64,000 bases of DNA from Enterobacter sp. JUb54 (lineage in GTDB: Bacteria; Pseudomonadota; Gammaproteobacteria; Enterobacterales; Enterobacteriaceae). Position numbers and translations under genes: made by a program. The stretch is taken from positions 124,001 to 188,000 of the forward strand of contig NZ_CP060418.1 in the NCBI RefSeq assembly GCF_014298075.1, in the 5' to 3' direction. This document shows, one piece after another, positions 45,415-55,329 of the stretch; the stretch's first letter is position 1, and every line of letters starts with the position of its first letter. The notes beneath the pieces were generated by a model, which saw only the letters and a program-made list of their open reading frames with translations, was not told the origin of the DNA and searched no databases.

Positions 45415-47112
45415 TCATGGCAACAGGGACACCGGAGTCGGCTCAGCTACGAGCTTGTTGGGCACATAGAACGCAATCTCCGTTCCGGGGGTCATGCGGC
45501 GGATATGCAATCCTTCGCCATACAGCAATTTTACGCGATGATGCACGTTAAGCAGGCCAATCTTATTGCCCGGCATTTCATCGGCTTCCACTCGGGCAAC
45601 CACGTCCGGATCGATGCCATTACCGGTATCGCGCACGCTAATACGCACCCGGTTGCCGCACTCGGTGATGCCAATAGTGACCACGCCTTTACCTTTGCAC
45701 GGCTGGATCCCGTGGACGATAGCATTCTCCACCAGGGGTTGAATCAGCAGGCTTGGGATCACGCAACTGACTTCATCATCAATATCGTAGATAACGGTCA
45801 GCTTATCGCCGAAGCGCGCCTGCTCGATGGCAATATAATCCTTTATTTGGTACAGCTCCCTTTTGATATCAATCTGCTCGTCGTCTTTTAATTCAATGTT
45901 ATAGCGCAAATAGCGCGACAAATTAAAAATGAGCTGGCGCGCGGTGTCCGGATTCATGCGGATTGAAGATGAAATCGCATTGAGGGCATTAAACAGAAAA
46001 TGCGGGTTGATTTTGCTCTGTAGGGCGCGAAGTTCAGCCTTGTTAGCCATTTCCCGCAGCTGCTCAGCGCGCGAAACCTCCAGCTGGGTAGAGATGATCT
46101 GTGACAGCCCGATGGCCATCTCCTGCAGTGATGAGGTGATGCGATGGGCATGGCAGTAATAGATTTTCAACGTGCCGGTAACGATGCCTTTCTCCCGCAG
46201 GGGGATCACCAGCATGGAGTGGATTTCCGGGGTGCGGTGCGCTTCATCATTGTTCTTAATGATGATTTTCCCGCTTTCGATAGCCTGACGGGTGGTAGGG
46301 CTGATGCTATTGTCATGGTCGTGATAGTTGCTTTCACCAAATCCGACATAGGCCAGCACCCGGTCGGTGGTGGTGATCGCGACGGCATCGGCATTAATAT
46401 CGCGGCGAATAATATCGCAGACCTGACGCAGCGATTCGCTGTTGACATGGCGAAAGAGCGGCAGCGTTTTATTGGCGATATCCAGCGCCAGTTTTGCCTG
46501 ACGCGCCGCGCTGGCCTCTTTTTCCCCTTCGACGCTCTGCACCAGCAGAACGATAAAGCCGATGCAGACGCTGCCAAGGATCATCGGGATCCCGATTTTG
46601 GAGACAATATCGATACCCAGCGAGAGCGAAGGTGCCCACAATATCACGAGGATCATGGTGAGGGTTTCGCAGAGCATGCCGGCGAGGATCCCGACCTTCC
46701 AGCGCTGTGCCTTCGGGACCTTACGGCTAATCAGCCCTGACAATAGCCCGGCGACAATGCTGGTGATAAAGCAGGGCACGGCGGTAACGCCGTCGATATC
46801 GATGAGATAGCGGTGAACCCCCGCAATCACGCCGACGATGGCCCCGACCCAGGGACCAAACAGGATACCGCCGGACATCACGGCGATAATGCGCACGTTG
46901 ACCAGGGAGCCTTCTACCGGCACCCCGGACCAGGTGCTGAACAGTGCAAACAGGGAAAAGATGGCGATAACCGCCAGCAGCTCTTTCGGCGTATGCGCCG
47001 ATTTATGCAGCAGCTCGCGGAACAGGCGCAGGCGAATCAGGAAAAAAAGACAAATCAGCATCAGCGCCGCGCGGTCAAATACCGCCAGCAGCATAGTGAA
47101 TATTTCGTGCAT
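45415..47112 (-). CDS. ypdA: Sensor histidine kinase YpdA (LytS type)
   Basis: 565-residue membrane kinase. N-terminal 5TM-5TMR-LYT sensor with about six spans (1-190; [20 protein letters not shown]), a GAF domain (about 225-350), then the LytS-type phosphoacceptor region [17 protein letters not shown] and an ATPase domain with [16 protein letters not shown] and RDTGNGID. Start [11 protein letters not shown] matches the E. coli protein. Forms an operon with ypdB. Closely related to BtsS, with which it forms a signalling network in E. coli. Confidence 0.95.
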   Translation of the reverse strand: MHEIFTMLLAVFDRAALMLICLFFLIRLRLFRELLHKSAHTPKELLAVIAIFSLFALFSTWSGVPVEGSLVNVRIIAVMSGGILFGPWVGAIVGVIAGVHRYLIDIDGVTAVPCFITSIVAGLLSGLISRKVPKAQRWKVGILAGMLCETLTMILVILWAPSLSLGIDIVSKIGIPMILGSVCIGFIVLLVQSVEGEKEASAARQAKLALDIANKTLPLFRHVNSESLRQVCDIIRRDINADAVAITTTDRVLAYVGFGESNYHDHDNSISPTTRQAIESGKIIIKNNDEAHRTPEIHSMLVIPLREKGIVTGTLKIYYCHAHRITSSLQEMAIGLSQIISTQLEVSRAEQLREMANKAELRALQSKINPHFLFNALNAISSSIRMNPDTARQLIFNLSRYLRYNIELKDDEQIDIKRELYQIKDYIAIEQARFGDKLTVIYDIDDEVSCVIPSLLIQPLVENAIVHGIQPCKGKGVVTIGITECGNRVRISVRDTGNGIDPDVVARVEADEMPGNKIGLLNVHHRVKLLYGEGLHIRRMTPGTEIAFYVPNKLVAEPTPVSLLP

Positions 47113-47504
47113 GAGTGCGCCGTATCTATCGCGGGAAAGCGACATGATAAAAAACCTGAGGTCAGAAGGCCAGCCGAAGAGGCCAGCGGAGTGGGGAATG
47201 AGGAAAAGTTGCACAAATAAAAGGGGATTAATGACAAAGCCTGAGAGCGGGCGAGACCAACATCCGGAATGATAAAAACAGGTAAATTAATAGATATTAA
47301 TATGTTGCAGTCAATTTTCCTCCCGGCTAAATCGAGGAGCGCCCCTGCCGCATTTTTGGGAGACGATACCCCTTTTTTTGCCAGATATTATTTTTTGTTC
47401 ACCCCCTCGACAGCATCATTTTTTTCGGGTTATTTTCTAAGCTTGTCGCACAGGCGACAGCGTCGCTCGGACGGTCCGGGCGCTAACGTTAATCTGAGGA
47501 ATCT
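47113..47504. other. ypdA/alaC divergent intergenic region
   Basis: 392 bases without a gene. AT-rich blocks at 47275-47310 and 47380-47440 probably hold the two promoters. A short hairpin TGTCGC-acag-GCGACA (47444-47459) sits about 45 bases before the alaC start, in its leader. Nothing else recognisable. Confidence 0.4.
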
Positions 47505-48743
47505 ATGGCTGAATCCAGTCCTGAACGCCGTTTTACGCGTATCGATCGTCTGCCCCCGTATGTATTTAACATTACCGCTGAACTGAAAATGGCTGCGCGT
47601 CGGCGCGGCGAAGATATTATCGATTTCAGTATGGGCAACCCCGATGGAGCGACCCCGCCGCATATCGTCGAAAAACTCTGCACCGTTGCCCAGCGGCCTG
47701 ATACGCATGGCTACTCAACATCGCGCGGTATTCCTCGCCTGCGTCGCGCAATTTCGCGCTGGTATCAGGATCGCTATAACGTCGAGATCGATCCGGAATC
47801 AGAAGCGATTGTCACCATCGGCTCAAAAGAAGGGCTGGCACACCTGATGCTGGCGACGCTGGATCATGGTGACACGGTGCTGGTGCCAAATCCGAGCTAC
47901 CCGATTCATATCTACGGCGCGGTGATTGCTGGCGCCCAGGTACGCTCAGTGCCGCTGGTGGAGGGCGTTGATTTCTTCAACGAGCTGGAGCGTGCGATCC
48001 GCGAAAGCTACCCGAAACCTAAAATGATGATCCTTGGTTTCCCGTCCAACCCGACCGCGCAGTGCGTCGAGCTGGAGTTCTTTGAAAAAGTGGTCGCGCT
48101 GGCGAAGCGTTACGATGTGCTGGTGGTCCACGATCTGGCCTATGCCGATATCGTATATGACGGCTGGAAAGCGCCGTCGATCATGGAAGTCCCCGGCGCG
48201 CGCGATGTCGCGGTGGAGTTCTTTACCCTCTCCAAAAGTTACAATATGGCCGGCTGGCGTATCGGCTTTATGGTGGGGAACAAAACCCTGGTCAACGCGC
48301 TGGCCCGTATTAAAAGCTATCACGACTACGGCACCTTCACGCCGTTACAGGTCGCAGCGATTGCCGCGCTGGAAGGCGATCAGCAGTGCGTGCGTGATAT
48401 TGCAGAGCAGTACAAGCGCCGTCGCGATGTGCTGGTGAAAGGGCTGCATGAAGCGGGCTGGATGGTCGAGTGTCCGAAGGCATCCATGTACGTATGGGCG
48501 AAAATTCCGGAGCAGTATGCGGCGCTGGGATCGCTGGAGTTTGCTAAAAAGCTGCTGCAGGATGCGAAAGTGTGCGTCTCTCCGGGCATCGGCTTCGGCG
48601 ATTACGGCGACACCCATGTGCGCTTCGCGCTGATCGAAAACCGCGACCGTATCCGTCAGGCGATTCGTGGGATTAAATCGATGTTCCGCGCTGACGGGCT
48701 GCTGCCTGCCTCGGGCAAGTCGACCGGCGACAGTCAGGAATAA
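47505..48743 (+). CDS. alaC: Alanine transaminase AlaC
   Basis: Class I PLP aminotransferase that makes alanine from pyruvate and glutamate. 412 residues, E. coli length. Motifs: SMGNPDGATPP, NPSYPIHIYG, FPSNPTAQ, VVHDLAYADIVYDG, and the PLP lysine in TLSKSYNMAGWRIGFM. GAGGAATCT ribosome site just before the ATG. The neighbour ypdAB system senses pyruvate in E. coli, so the juxtaposition is suggestive but not proof of shared control. Confidence 0.95.
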   Translation: MAESSPERRFTRIDRLPPYVFNITAELKMAARRRGEDIIDFSMGNPDGATPPHIVEKLCTVAQRPDTHGYSTSRGIPRLRRAISRWYQDRYNVEIDPESEAIVTIGSKEGLAHLMLATLDHGDTVLVPNPSYPIHIYGAVIAGAQVRSVPLVEGVDFFNELERAIRESYPKPKMMILGFPSNPTAQCVELEFFEKVVALAKRYDVLVVHDLAYADIVYDGWKAPSIMEVPGARDVAVEFFTLSKSYNMAGWRIGFMVGNKTLVNALARIKSYHDYGTFTPLQVAAIAALEGDQQCVRDIAEQYKRRRDVLVKGLHEAGWMVECPKASMYVWAKIPEQYAALGSLEFAKKLLQDAKVCVSPGIGFGDYGDTHVRFALIENRDRIRQAIRGIKSMFRADGLLPASGKSTGDSQE

Positions 48744-48776
48744 CCTGGCGAATCAACGAATACCGGCAATAAAAAA

Positions 48777-48803
48777 GGGAGCCTTCTGGCTCCCGTTTTT
48801 TTT
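48777..48803 (+). terminator. alaC terminator
   Basis: Stem GGGAGCC / GGCTCCC with loop TTCT and an eight-T run (48796-48803). Also close to the ypdK end on the other strand. Confidence 0.85.
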
Positions 48804-48816
48804 GACGCTGACAGTG

Positions 48817-48888
48817 CTAGATCATCAGGGCAAAAGTACCGGCCCATACGATGACCATAAACGACACGCCCATAATAAAGTATTTCAC
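48817..48888 (-). CDS. ypdK: YpdK, 23-residue membrane microprotein
   Basis: A tiny frame starting GTG (48888) and ending TAG. It encodes 23 residues, MKYF then IMGVSFMVIVWAG, then TFALMI: one hydrophobic span with a single basic residue at the front. It is nearly identical to E. coli YpdK, a verified small membrane protein, and lies at the same place next to alaC. GGAG lies ten bases upstream of the GTG. Function unknown. In E. coli lpxP follows on this side; here it does not. Confidence 0.85.
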   Translation of the reverse strand: MKYFIMGVSFMVIVWAGTFALMI

Positions 48889-49268
48889 GACTCATCACTC
48901 CGCGTTCTCGGCGAAACGCCTAAATGAATATAATTTTCATTGTTGATACTGATCTGTCGCGGTAAAACCAGACGATTCTGGCGGCTGCGGCAGATCGAAA
49001 TTCTGTGCGGTTAGGGCTCCAGATGGCGCTAATGTACGCCTAAAAAATCAGGGAAACAAGCGGCATTTTTTTATTAATTTTTAGTTACTTACGAGTGTCG
49101 TGATTCGGCGACACATTAATTTCATTCGGTAATAAATTCTATTCTGGCGACGGCTTTTTACCGCCGTGCTCTTGCGGTGATAGCTGCTTGATTTTGGGAT
49201 TTTTTCTATTGTTGGCATGACGCCGGGACGACACGGAAAATCGTCCCGCGTCGCCGCCATTACCTGAT
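48889..49268. other. Intergenic region between ypdK and the cynX-like gene
   Basis: 380 bases, AT-rich, without a credible gene and no trace of lpxP. Two hairpins: GTGTCG / CGACAC at 49095-49114 and CGGGACGA / TCGTCCCG at 49224-49248; the latter is placed to end the minus-strand transporter gene, though without a clear T-run. Confidence 0.4.
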
Positions 49269-50462
49269 TTAATCGCCAATCGGTTCCCGCTGTCGCCACT
49301 CCTGCGGATAGCGGGCTGGCACAAAACTGAAGGTCACCACCATCAGGGTGGCGACGCAGACGGCGTGAAACATCCAGTCCAGCACATAATCGCCGCTCAG
49401 ACTACGGAGCAGACCTGCCAGCCACGGAGAGGCCCCGGCCACGATAAACCCGATCCCCTGCATAAAGGCCACCAGCCGACCGGCGATGGCAGGCTGTCGG
49501 GCATGGTCGAGCGCCAGTACCAGGCACAGTGGAAAAGCGCCGCCTAAACCGACCCCGGCGCTGATGGCCCACAGTTGTGGCATTTGCTGCGGCAGCCAGA
49601 TAAAACCGCAGAACCCCATGAGCTGGAGGAGTAACGTCAGGATTAATAACCGACGGCGATCGTCGTGCCGGGCCAGCATCGGGATCAGCAGCGCGCCGGC
49701 GGTCTGGCCGACGGTTAATATTGCCAGCAGGGTACCGCTGAACTGGGCGCTAAAGCCCGCCTGCATATAATAAGGCGGCAGCCAGGCGATTAAACTGGTG
49801 TAGCCGCCGTTAATCAGGCCGAAGTAGAGCCCGAGGGTCCAGGCGCGGCGATGGCGGAATACCGACACGGCAGCCCCTGATGCAACGGGTGACGGGGCAG
49901 GCAGTGTTCGGCCGATCGCCCACCAGCCAAACAGCGCCGCAACGGCGGGCAGCGACCACCAGGCAAGGGCGTCATGCCAGACGGCACTGTGCTGAGCCAG
50001 CCAGGGCGTCAACGCGGCACCTAAACCGCCACCCCCCATCAGCGCTGCGGACCACAGCCCCATGACCTGCGGCGTCCGTTGGGAAAACTGCCGTTTGATC
50101 ATCGCCGGAATGGTCGCCTGAATAATACCGATCCCAATCCCGCCCAGCAGGGCGCTACTGAGCAGCAGCCCGCTGTGTGGCGCGAGTTCGCGCAGCAGCG
50201 CGCCGGTAGCAATCATCAACAGGCTGAGCGCAACCCCACGGCTTTCGCTGAGATGACGATCGATCCACGGGCTTGCCAGCGCCAGAAGCCCCATCGCCAT
50301 CACCGGTAGTGCGGTGAGCAGTGAAATAAGGGCAAACCCCATGCCGCTGGCCTGCTGTAGTTGCGGCAGCAGCGGTCCGATGGAGGTCAGCAGCGGGCGC
50401 ATATTAATACCGACCAGAACCAACACCAGCAGCATCAGGCCGTTGCGGGGCATCGGGTTCAT
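49269..50462 (-). CDS. CynX/NimT-family MFS transporter
   Basis: 397-residue major facilitator protein with about twelve hydrophobic segments, of the CynX/NimT (cyanate/nitroimidazole transporter) family. Family features: LVGINMRPLLTSIGPLLP in span 1, GIGIIQATIPAMIKRQF and ALMGGGGLGAALTPWL. The start MNPMPRNGLM removes a 40-residue non-hydrophobic extension. It is divergent from cynR, but the cyanase (cynS) and carbonic anhydrase (cynT) genes that accompany cynX in E. coli are absent, so cyanate is not assured as substrate; NimT-type drug export is the alternative. Confidence 0.85.
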   Translation of the reverse strand: MNPMPRNGLMLLVLVLVGINMRPLLTSIGPLLPQLQQASGMGFALISLLTALPVMAMGLLALASPWIDRHLSESRGVALSLLMIATGALLRELAPHSGLLLSSALLGGIGIGIIQATIPAMIKRQFSQRTPQVMGLWSAALMGGGGLGAALTPWLAQHSAVWHDALAWWSLPAVAALFGWWAIGRTLPAPSPVASGAAVSVFRHRRAWTLGLYFGLINGGYTSLIAWLPPYYMQAGFSAQFSGTLLAILTVGQTAGALLIPMLARHDDRRRLLILTLLLQLMGFCGFIWLPQQMPQLWAISAGVGLGGAFPLCLVLALDHARQPAIAGRLVAFMQGIGFIVAGASPWLAGLLRSLSGDYVLDWMFHAVCVATLMVVTFSFVPARYPQEWRQREPIGD

Positions 50463-50605
50463 GGCTGTGTATCCGCCCGGTGCATGAGTGCAAGCTGAAG
50501 ATGGTGGTGATGAACAGACATAGCGGCTCCTGAAGAGAGAAACAAGCGAGTGGCGAAGGGGAAGCGTTGCGGCTGAGTACACAAACAGGGTACGCAGGTT
50601 GTTTC

Positions 50606-50623
50606 ATAAGTTAAAAGACTTAT
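50606..50623. promoter_or_regulatory. Probable CynR operator
   Basis: Perfect inverted repeat ATAAGT-N6-ACTTAT in the transporter/cynR spacer, 39 bases before the cynR start. Position and T-N11-A form fit a LysR-type site. Confidence 0.55.
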
Positions 50624-50662
50624 TTATGATTAACTCGATTTGTTTTGCTTATGGGAAATCGC

Positions 50663-51574
50663 ATGTTGCTACGTCATCTCACCTGTTTTCTGGCGGTCGC
50701 GGAACACCGCGGCTTTACCCGCGCGGCAACGGCGCTGCATGTTTCGCAGCCGGCGCTGTCGCAACAAATTCGCCAGCTTGAAGCGTCGCTGGGGACGCAG
50801 CTTTTTGACCGCAGCGGGCGTCACACTCGGTTGACGGATGCCGGAGAAGCCTGGCTCATTTACGCTCGTCGGGTCATGCAGGATCTGGAAGAGGGCAGAC
50901 GGGCGATCCATGATGTGGAGGACCTGCAGCGGGGCTCGTTACGGGTAGCGATGACGCCGACCTTCACGACCTATTTTATGGGGCCGCTGGTGGCGGCGTT
51001 TTATCAGCGTTACCCCAATATCACGCTGACGATGCGAGAAATGCCGCAGGACCGAATGGAAGCGCTGTTACTGAATGATGAGCTGGATGCCGGAATTGCC
51101 TTTAGCGACGTTGGTTCGGCGGATATTGTCGCGACGCCTTTGCTCAGCGAAACGCTGGCGCTGGTAGTGGGGCGTCATCATCCGCTGGCGGAGCAGCGGC
51201 GGGTAAAGCTGGAGGCCCTGAATCAGCAGGCGTTGATTTTATTGAGCGAGGAGTTTGCCACCCGCGAACAAATCGATCGCTACTGTCGGCAGCATCATGT
51301 TCAGCCGAAGATTCAGATGGAGGCCAACTCCATCAGCGCGGTACTGACCGTGATTCAGCGGACCCAACTGGCGACGCTGTTACCGGCGGCCATCGTGCGG
51401 GATCGTGACGATCTGGTGGCGGTGGAACTTACCCCGCTACTGCTGGAGAGGACCGCCTGTTTGTTACAGCACAAAGCAGCCTGGCAGAGCGCCGCCGCGC
51501 GGGCATTTAGCGCCCTGACATTACAGATAGCCGGGGAGCTGAAGACCGGAGCCGCCCACGCTTACCAGGTATAG
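50663..51574 (+). CDS. cynR: CynR-like LysR regulator
   Basis: 303-residue LysR-type regulator closely resembling E. coli CynR, which activates cynTSX with cyanate. Winged helix-turn-helix at 1-60 ([20 protein letters not shown]) and an effector domain with [34 protein letters not shown] and [15 protein letters not shown], all conserved in CynR. The ATG at 50663 is chosen because it aligns with the E. coli start and has GGGA upstream; two earlier in-frame starts exist. Its 3' end overlaps mipA on the other strand by 13 bases. Confidence 0.85.
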   Translation: MLLRHLTCFLAVAEHRGFTRAATALHVSQPALSQQIRQLEASLGTQLFDRSGRHTRLTDAGEAWLIYARRVMQDLEEGRRAIHDVEDLQRGSLRVAMTPTFTTYFMGPLVAAFYQRYPNITLTMREMPQDRMEALLLNDELDAGIAFSDVGSADIVATPLLSETLALVVGRHHPLAEQRRVKLEALNQQALILLSEEFATREQIDRYCRQHHVQPKIQMEANSISAVLTVIQRTQLATLLPAAIVRDRDDLVAVELTPLLLERTACLLQHKAAWQSAAARAFSALTLQIAGELKTGAAHAYQV

Positions 51575-52362
51575 CCGACGGCGAGAATGCCATAGAGCTC
51601 GCCGTTGTGCTGCACGATAGGGCTGTCGGCGATGTCTTTGTCATACAGTTCGTAGTTTGCTGCGAACATGCCGACCCAGTGGGGGCTGAAACGGTAGCTG
51701 GTGATAATCGCCGCCATTGGCGAGACGGTGGTGCCGGTATCCCACTGCTGGCGTTGCGGAGTCGCTTCGCTGGCCGAGATGCCGCCGAAATAGTAGTTCG
51801 CCATATTGCTGCTGCGGATCATCAGCCCCATGCCAGGCATCACCAGCAGATTATCTTTGATGATCGGGAAATCTGCCCACAGCAGCAGTTCTTGCCCATC
51901 GCTGCGGCCTGTCACGTCAGAGCTGAGACGGGCGCTCAGCAGCGCGTAGGGGGTGATGAGCGTTGCGCCGATCCCCGCTTCAAACTCGCCTTTGCGTTTC
52001 TCCATGCCTTTGAAAGCAGCATCATCGCTGGGATCGAGGTTGCCAAAGCGCCAGCGGCCATATCCGTAAAAAGCCACTTTGTCGTCAATATGGAAGTAGT
52101 AACGGGCGCGATCGCCGAGATAGATAAACTGATCGCCAAAGTAGAGGCCACCGGGAATGAAATAGGTATCGTTGTCCTGCTTCTGGTAGCGAGCCGTTCC
52201 GCTAATGGCGGCGGCACCCAGCACAAACCCTTTTGGTACCGGGCTGTCAGGGTTATTTCCGGAAAAGATATCGATGGAACCCAGGTCAACCTCGGCGCTG
52301 GCGGGCGAAGAGCACAACATCAGGGAGCAGAGGGCAGCGGCAGAATAGCGAAATGGTTTCAT
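51562..52362 (-). CDS. MipA/OmpV family outer membrane protein
   Basis: 266-residue beta-barrel protein. Signal peptide about 1-23 ([14 protein letters not shown]), then alternating amphipathic strands ending with the aromatic [10 protein letters not shown], a normal outer membrane C-terminus. The MipA/OmpV family includes the MltA-interacting scaffold protein MipA and Vibrio OmpV; some members are induced by antibiotics or metals. The precise role here is unknown. Convergent with cynR. Confidence 0.82.
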   Translation of the reverse strand: MKPFRYSAAALCSLMLCSSPASAEVDLGSIDIFSGNNPDSPVPKGFVLGAAAISGTARYQKQDNDTYFIPGGLYFGDQFIYLGDRARYYFHIDDKVAFYGYGRWRFGNLDPSDDAAFKGMEKRKGEFEAGIGATLITPYALLSARLSSDVTGRSDGQELLLWADFPIIKDNLLVMPGMGLMIRSSNMANYYFGGISASEATPQRQQWDTGTTVSPMAAIITSYRFSPHWVGMFAANYELYDKDIADSPIVQHNGELYGILAVGYTW

Positions 52363-52453
52363 CCGGGTTCCAAATATGATCAGGGAATATGGCGCGAAAA
52401 CATGCAGATGCTTTGTACATGAAGCACTGCCAATGTGAATATATACCAGCGCA

Positions 52454-52478
52454 GCCCACTCCGTGGGCCGGTTTTTTG
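52454..52478 (+). terminator. Orphan terminator-like hairpin
   Basis: Stem GCCCAC / GTGGGC with loop TCC, then CGG and a T-rich tail (TTTTTTGTTTTTTC) on the plus strand, where no gene ends nearby. Possibly the remains of a deleted gene. Confidence 0.5.
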
Positions 52479-52495
52479 TTTTTTCTTAATTTGTG

Positions 52496-52603
52496 ACGGG
52501 CGTTTTTCCGGGACGAAGTCAGTCGAATTATTGATGAAGTGGATCGTTACTACGGGCAGGTTGAATATATTGCTGACCCGGTGACGGCTCGCGCACTGGG
52601 TAG
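52496..52603 (+). pseudogene. Possible gene remnant
   Basis: An open plus-strand frame without a start reads RAFFRDEVSRIIDEVDRYYG then QVEYIADPVTARALGRM, protein-like in composition, beginning directly after a TGA and running into the gcd-side terminator. I do not recognise the family. It might be the surviving C-terminal piece of a lost gene, or chance. Confidence 0.3.
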
Positions 52604-52607
52604 AATG

Positions 52608-52644
52608 AAAAAGCCCGACAGCGTTAAACGCTGCCGGGCTTTTT
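52608..52644. terminator. Terminator of the PQQ dehydrogenase gene
   Basis: Stem AAAAAGCCCGACAGCG / CGCTGCCGGGCTTTTT with one mismatch and loop TTAAA, 13 bases from the dehydrogenase stop. T-runs on both strands. Confidence 0.85.
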
Positions 52645-52656
52645 GGCTGTCAGAAC

Positions 52657-55062
52657 TTAATCTTCAAGCGCGTAAGCGATAATGTCGTCACCTACATCCG
52701 GCGAGTGGCTGGCACCGCCTGCAGAAATAACCACGTACTCTTTCCCTGTCTTCGGTGATTTGTAGATAAGCGGCGCGGCGACAGCACCAACTGGCAGGCG
52801 AGCTCTCCACAACTCTTTACCGGTCGCCGAGTCAAGTGCACGCAGGTAGTTATCCTGTGTGCCGGCAAAGAACACCAGACCGGATGCTGTTGAGGTAGGG
52901 CCACCCAGCGTCGGCATTCCCAGCGGAATGTGCATATGCGTTTTCATGCCCAGCGGGCCGGTATCTTCGACGGAACCCAGCGGCACCTGCCACACTAGTT
53001 GACGCGTATTCAGATCGATAGCGCTCATGGTGCCAAACGGCGGGGTATTACAGGGTACGCCCAGCGCGGATTGCAGAATATCGATACGTACGCCGCCATA
53101 AGGGCCAGCGACCTGAGGACGAACAGTACCCATAAAGCCAGGCACTTCATCGGTCGACACATGGTATTTCGCCATATCTTGTTGGCGTACCAGCGACATC
53201 CGCAGTGGCATACGCATATCGTTGACGAACAGCGTACCGGTACGCTCATCGATAGTGATGCCACCCCAGTTCATGCCGCCCAGCAGGCTTGGCCATTCGA
53301 TATAGGGTTTTTCGGACGGTGGGGTATACATGCCGAGATAGGTCGACTCTTTAAAGTCGATACGACAAATCAGCTGATCGAACGGCGTCACGCCCCACAT
53401 TGATTTCTCGGTCAGCGGGTCAACGCCCAGTTGCGGCATCCCGGTGGAGAACGGTTGAGTAGTAGAAAGGCGTTCGCCCTCTGCGCCCTGATGCGGAACA
53501 GGGATCTCTTCCACTTTGGTTACCGGTTTCCCGGTGCGGCGGTCAAGAACGTAGATCTGCCCGGTTTTGGTGGTCTGAATCAGCACCGGGATCTCTTCGC
53601 CTTTCTCGTTCTTCATGTGGAACAGAACCGGCTGAGACGGTAAATCGTAGTCCCAGATATCATGGTGAACCGTCTGGAAGACCCATTTGGTCTCACCGGT
53701 GCTGGCATCAACGGCTACCACAGATGAACCGTATTTCTCTTTGGCTTGGTTACGGTCGCCGCCCCAGTAGTCTGGCGGGCCGTTACCGGTAGGTAGATAC
53801 ACCAGATTCAGCTCTTTATCGAAACCTGGAACCGTCCAGACGTTGGGCGTTTCCAGCGTATACGCGCGGGCTTTTTCCGGGTCAGTGATATTTTCCGGCT
53901 GGCCGACATCCCAGGCCCAAACGATATCGCCGGTGCGGACATCATAAGCGCGAACAACACCTGAAGGTTCACCGTGCACGATATCACGCACCCAGCCACC
54001 AATAACGGCGATGTGCCCCATGATCATCGGAATGGACGTTGGGTGATAACGTTTGCTGTTTTCCGTATCGCCCATACCCTGTTTCAGATCGACGCTGCCA
54101 TTGTCACCAAAGCCATCGCACAGCTCGCCGGTTTTGGCGTTCAGGGCAATCAGGCGGGCATCGACGGTAGAGATGATAATACGCTGAGGGCACTGCTGAA
54201 GCGCCGGGCTGGCTTTCTCTTGCGCGTTCAGCGAGTCATCTTTCTGTGCATCGTAATAACCTACACCGCGGCAGGTTACATGTTCTGCGGTCTGCGCGTG
54301 CGGATCAAAGCGCCAGCGGGCTTTACCGGTATCGGCATCAATAGCCGTTACCACGTTCAGCGGGGTACAGGAATAGAGAGTGTCGCCAATTTGCAGCGGC
54401 GTGTTTTCGTCTACACCGATACCCGGCCCGGTTAAGCGGCGACCGGTGTGGTATGTCCACGCCACTTTCAGGTCTTTCACATTTTCTGGCGTGATATCCG
54501 TGTATGGCGCATAACGCGTACCGGAGGCATCGCGGCCAAAGAATTCCCAGTTATCACTTTTGGGCACCAGCGTGGGTTCTTTGCTTGCGTGGGTGTCGAC
54601 AACACCATTATGAATGCCACCGTGTGGGAAGAATGCTGAAACCAGCGTAGCCAGCAGGGCAACAAGAATCACCGTTGCGCTGCGATTGGCGTTGCGCACC
54701 AGCGTGCGTTTAACCGGAAGCGTCGTGGTCAGCCACAGGGCGAGCATTAATAAGAGCGCGGGAACGACCAGACGCGGGATCAGTCCCCAGTAGCTGAACT
54801 GCACTTCATAGAGCGCCCAGATAAGGGTTAAAACAAAGGTAATAATGGAAAGGGGGAGGGCAAATTTACGACGCAACAGATAGCCTACCGCGATAACCAG
54901 ATACGCCAGTCCGGCGATCAGATACCAGGCGCTGCCGCCCAGTGACAGGAGCTTGCCGCCCCAGATGGTTAAAAACAGCCCAGTGCCAACACTGAGTAAT
55001 ACGAAGAGTAAGCGGTAGAGCGTAAAGAACACGCCTCCACCTCTGTTTTTTTGTTCGTCCAT
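52657..55062 (-). CDS. Membrane-bound PQQ dehydrogenase, glucose/quinate/shikimate family
   Basis: 801-residue quinoprotein: five N-terminal membrane spans (about 10-135) and a large periplasmic eight-bladed propeller with PQQ. The active region QTVHHDIWDYDLPSQPVL is as in E. coli Gcd, and LDRRTGKPV, GGPTSTASGLVFFAGTQDNYLRALD and YVVISAGGASH are family hallmarks. Sequence differs from E. coli Gcd throughout, so this is a paralogue: glucose, quinate or another sugar/alcohol could be the substrate, electrons passing to ubiquinone. The start at 55062 has GGGA upstream; an earlier ATG at 55074 does not. Cofactor biosynthesis genes (pqq) are not in this window. Confidence 0.85.
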   Translation of the reverse strand: MDEQKNRGGGVFFTLYRLLFVLLSVGTGLFLTIWGGKLLSLGGSAWYLIAGLAYLVIAVGYLLRRKFALPLSIITFVLTLIWALYEVQFSYWGLIPRLVVPALLLMLALWLTTTLPVKRTLVRNANRSATVILVALLATLVSAFFPHGGIHNGVVDTHASKEPTLVPKSDNWEFFGRDASGTRYAPYTDITPENVKDLKVAWTYHTGRRLTGPGIGVDENTPLQIGDTLYSCTPLNVVTAIDADTGKARWRFDPHAQTAEHVTCRGVGYYDAQKDDSLNAQEKASPALQQCPQRIIISTVDARLIALNAKTGELCDGFGDNGSVDLKQGMGDTENSKRYHPTSIPMIMGHIAVIGGWVRDIVHGEPSGVVRAYDVRTGDIVWAWDVGQPENITDPEKARAYTLETPNVWTVPGFDKELNLVYLPTGNGPPDYWGGDRNQAKEKYGSSVVAVDASTGETKWVFQTVHHDIWDYDLPSQPVLFHMKNEKGEEIPVLIQTTKTGQIYVLDRRTGKPVTKVEEIPVPHQGAEGERLSTTQPFSTGMPQLGVDPLTEKSMWGVTPFDQLICRIDFKESTYLGMYTPPSEKPYIEWPSLLGGMNWGGITIDERTGTLFVNDMRMPLRMSLVRQQDMAKYHVSTDEVPGFMGTVRPQVAGPYGGVRIDILQSALGVPCNTPPFGTMSAIDLNTRQLVWQVPLGSVEDTGPLGMKTHMHIPLGMPTLGGPTSTASGLVFFAGTQDNYLRALDSATGKELWRARLPVGAVAAPLIYKSPKTGKEYVVISAGGASHSPDVGDDIIAYALED

Positions 55063-55287
55063 TGTGCATCCCATACAAAGTCAATCGTGTAACGCTTTTT
55101 TGCTCAGTGGGCTGGCGTATCATCCTGCTAAGGACGTTAGCCGCCTGAGATCCTGTTGTTATGGTGGGTAATCCGAAGGGGAAGTGCCTGCGCCTACAAC
55201 GTAAGAAAGTTTATTTATTTGTAAGATAAATGTAAAACTTATGAGCATTAAATGTATAACAAATAGAGGCGGGGGGCAGAAAAGTAG

Positions 55288-55317
55288 CGCAGGGAGGTAT
55301 AGGGAATCCTCCCTGCG
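55288..55317 (-). terminator. pgtP terminator
   Basis: Ten-base perfect stem CGCAGGGAGG / CCTCCCTGCG 13 bases after the pgtP stop; the minus-strand tail TACTTTTCTG is moderately T-rich. The rest of 55063-55329 is AT-rich promoter DNA for the dehydrogenase. Confidence 0.65.
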
Positions 55318-55329
55318 AGGAATGTAAAA

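Noticed and set aside
44660-47112. ypdAB as the btsSR pair
   Set aside because: The two LytS/LytTR systems are similar, but the N-terminus [18 protein letters not shown], the gene order next to alaC and the response regulator sequence match YpdA/YpdB.
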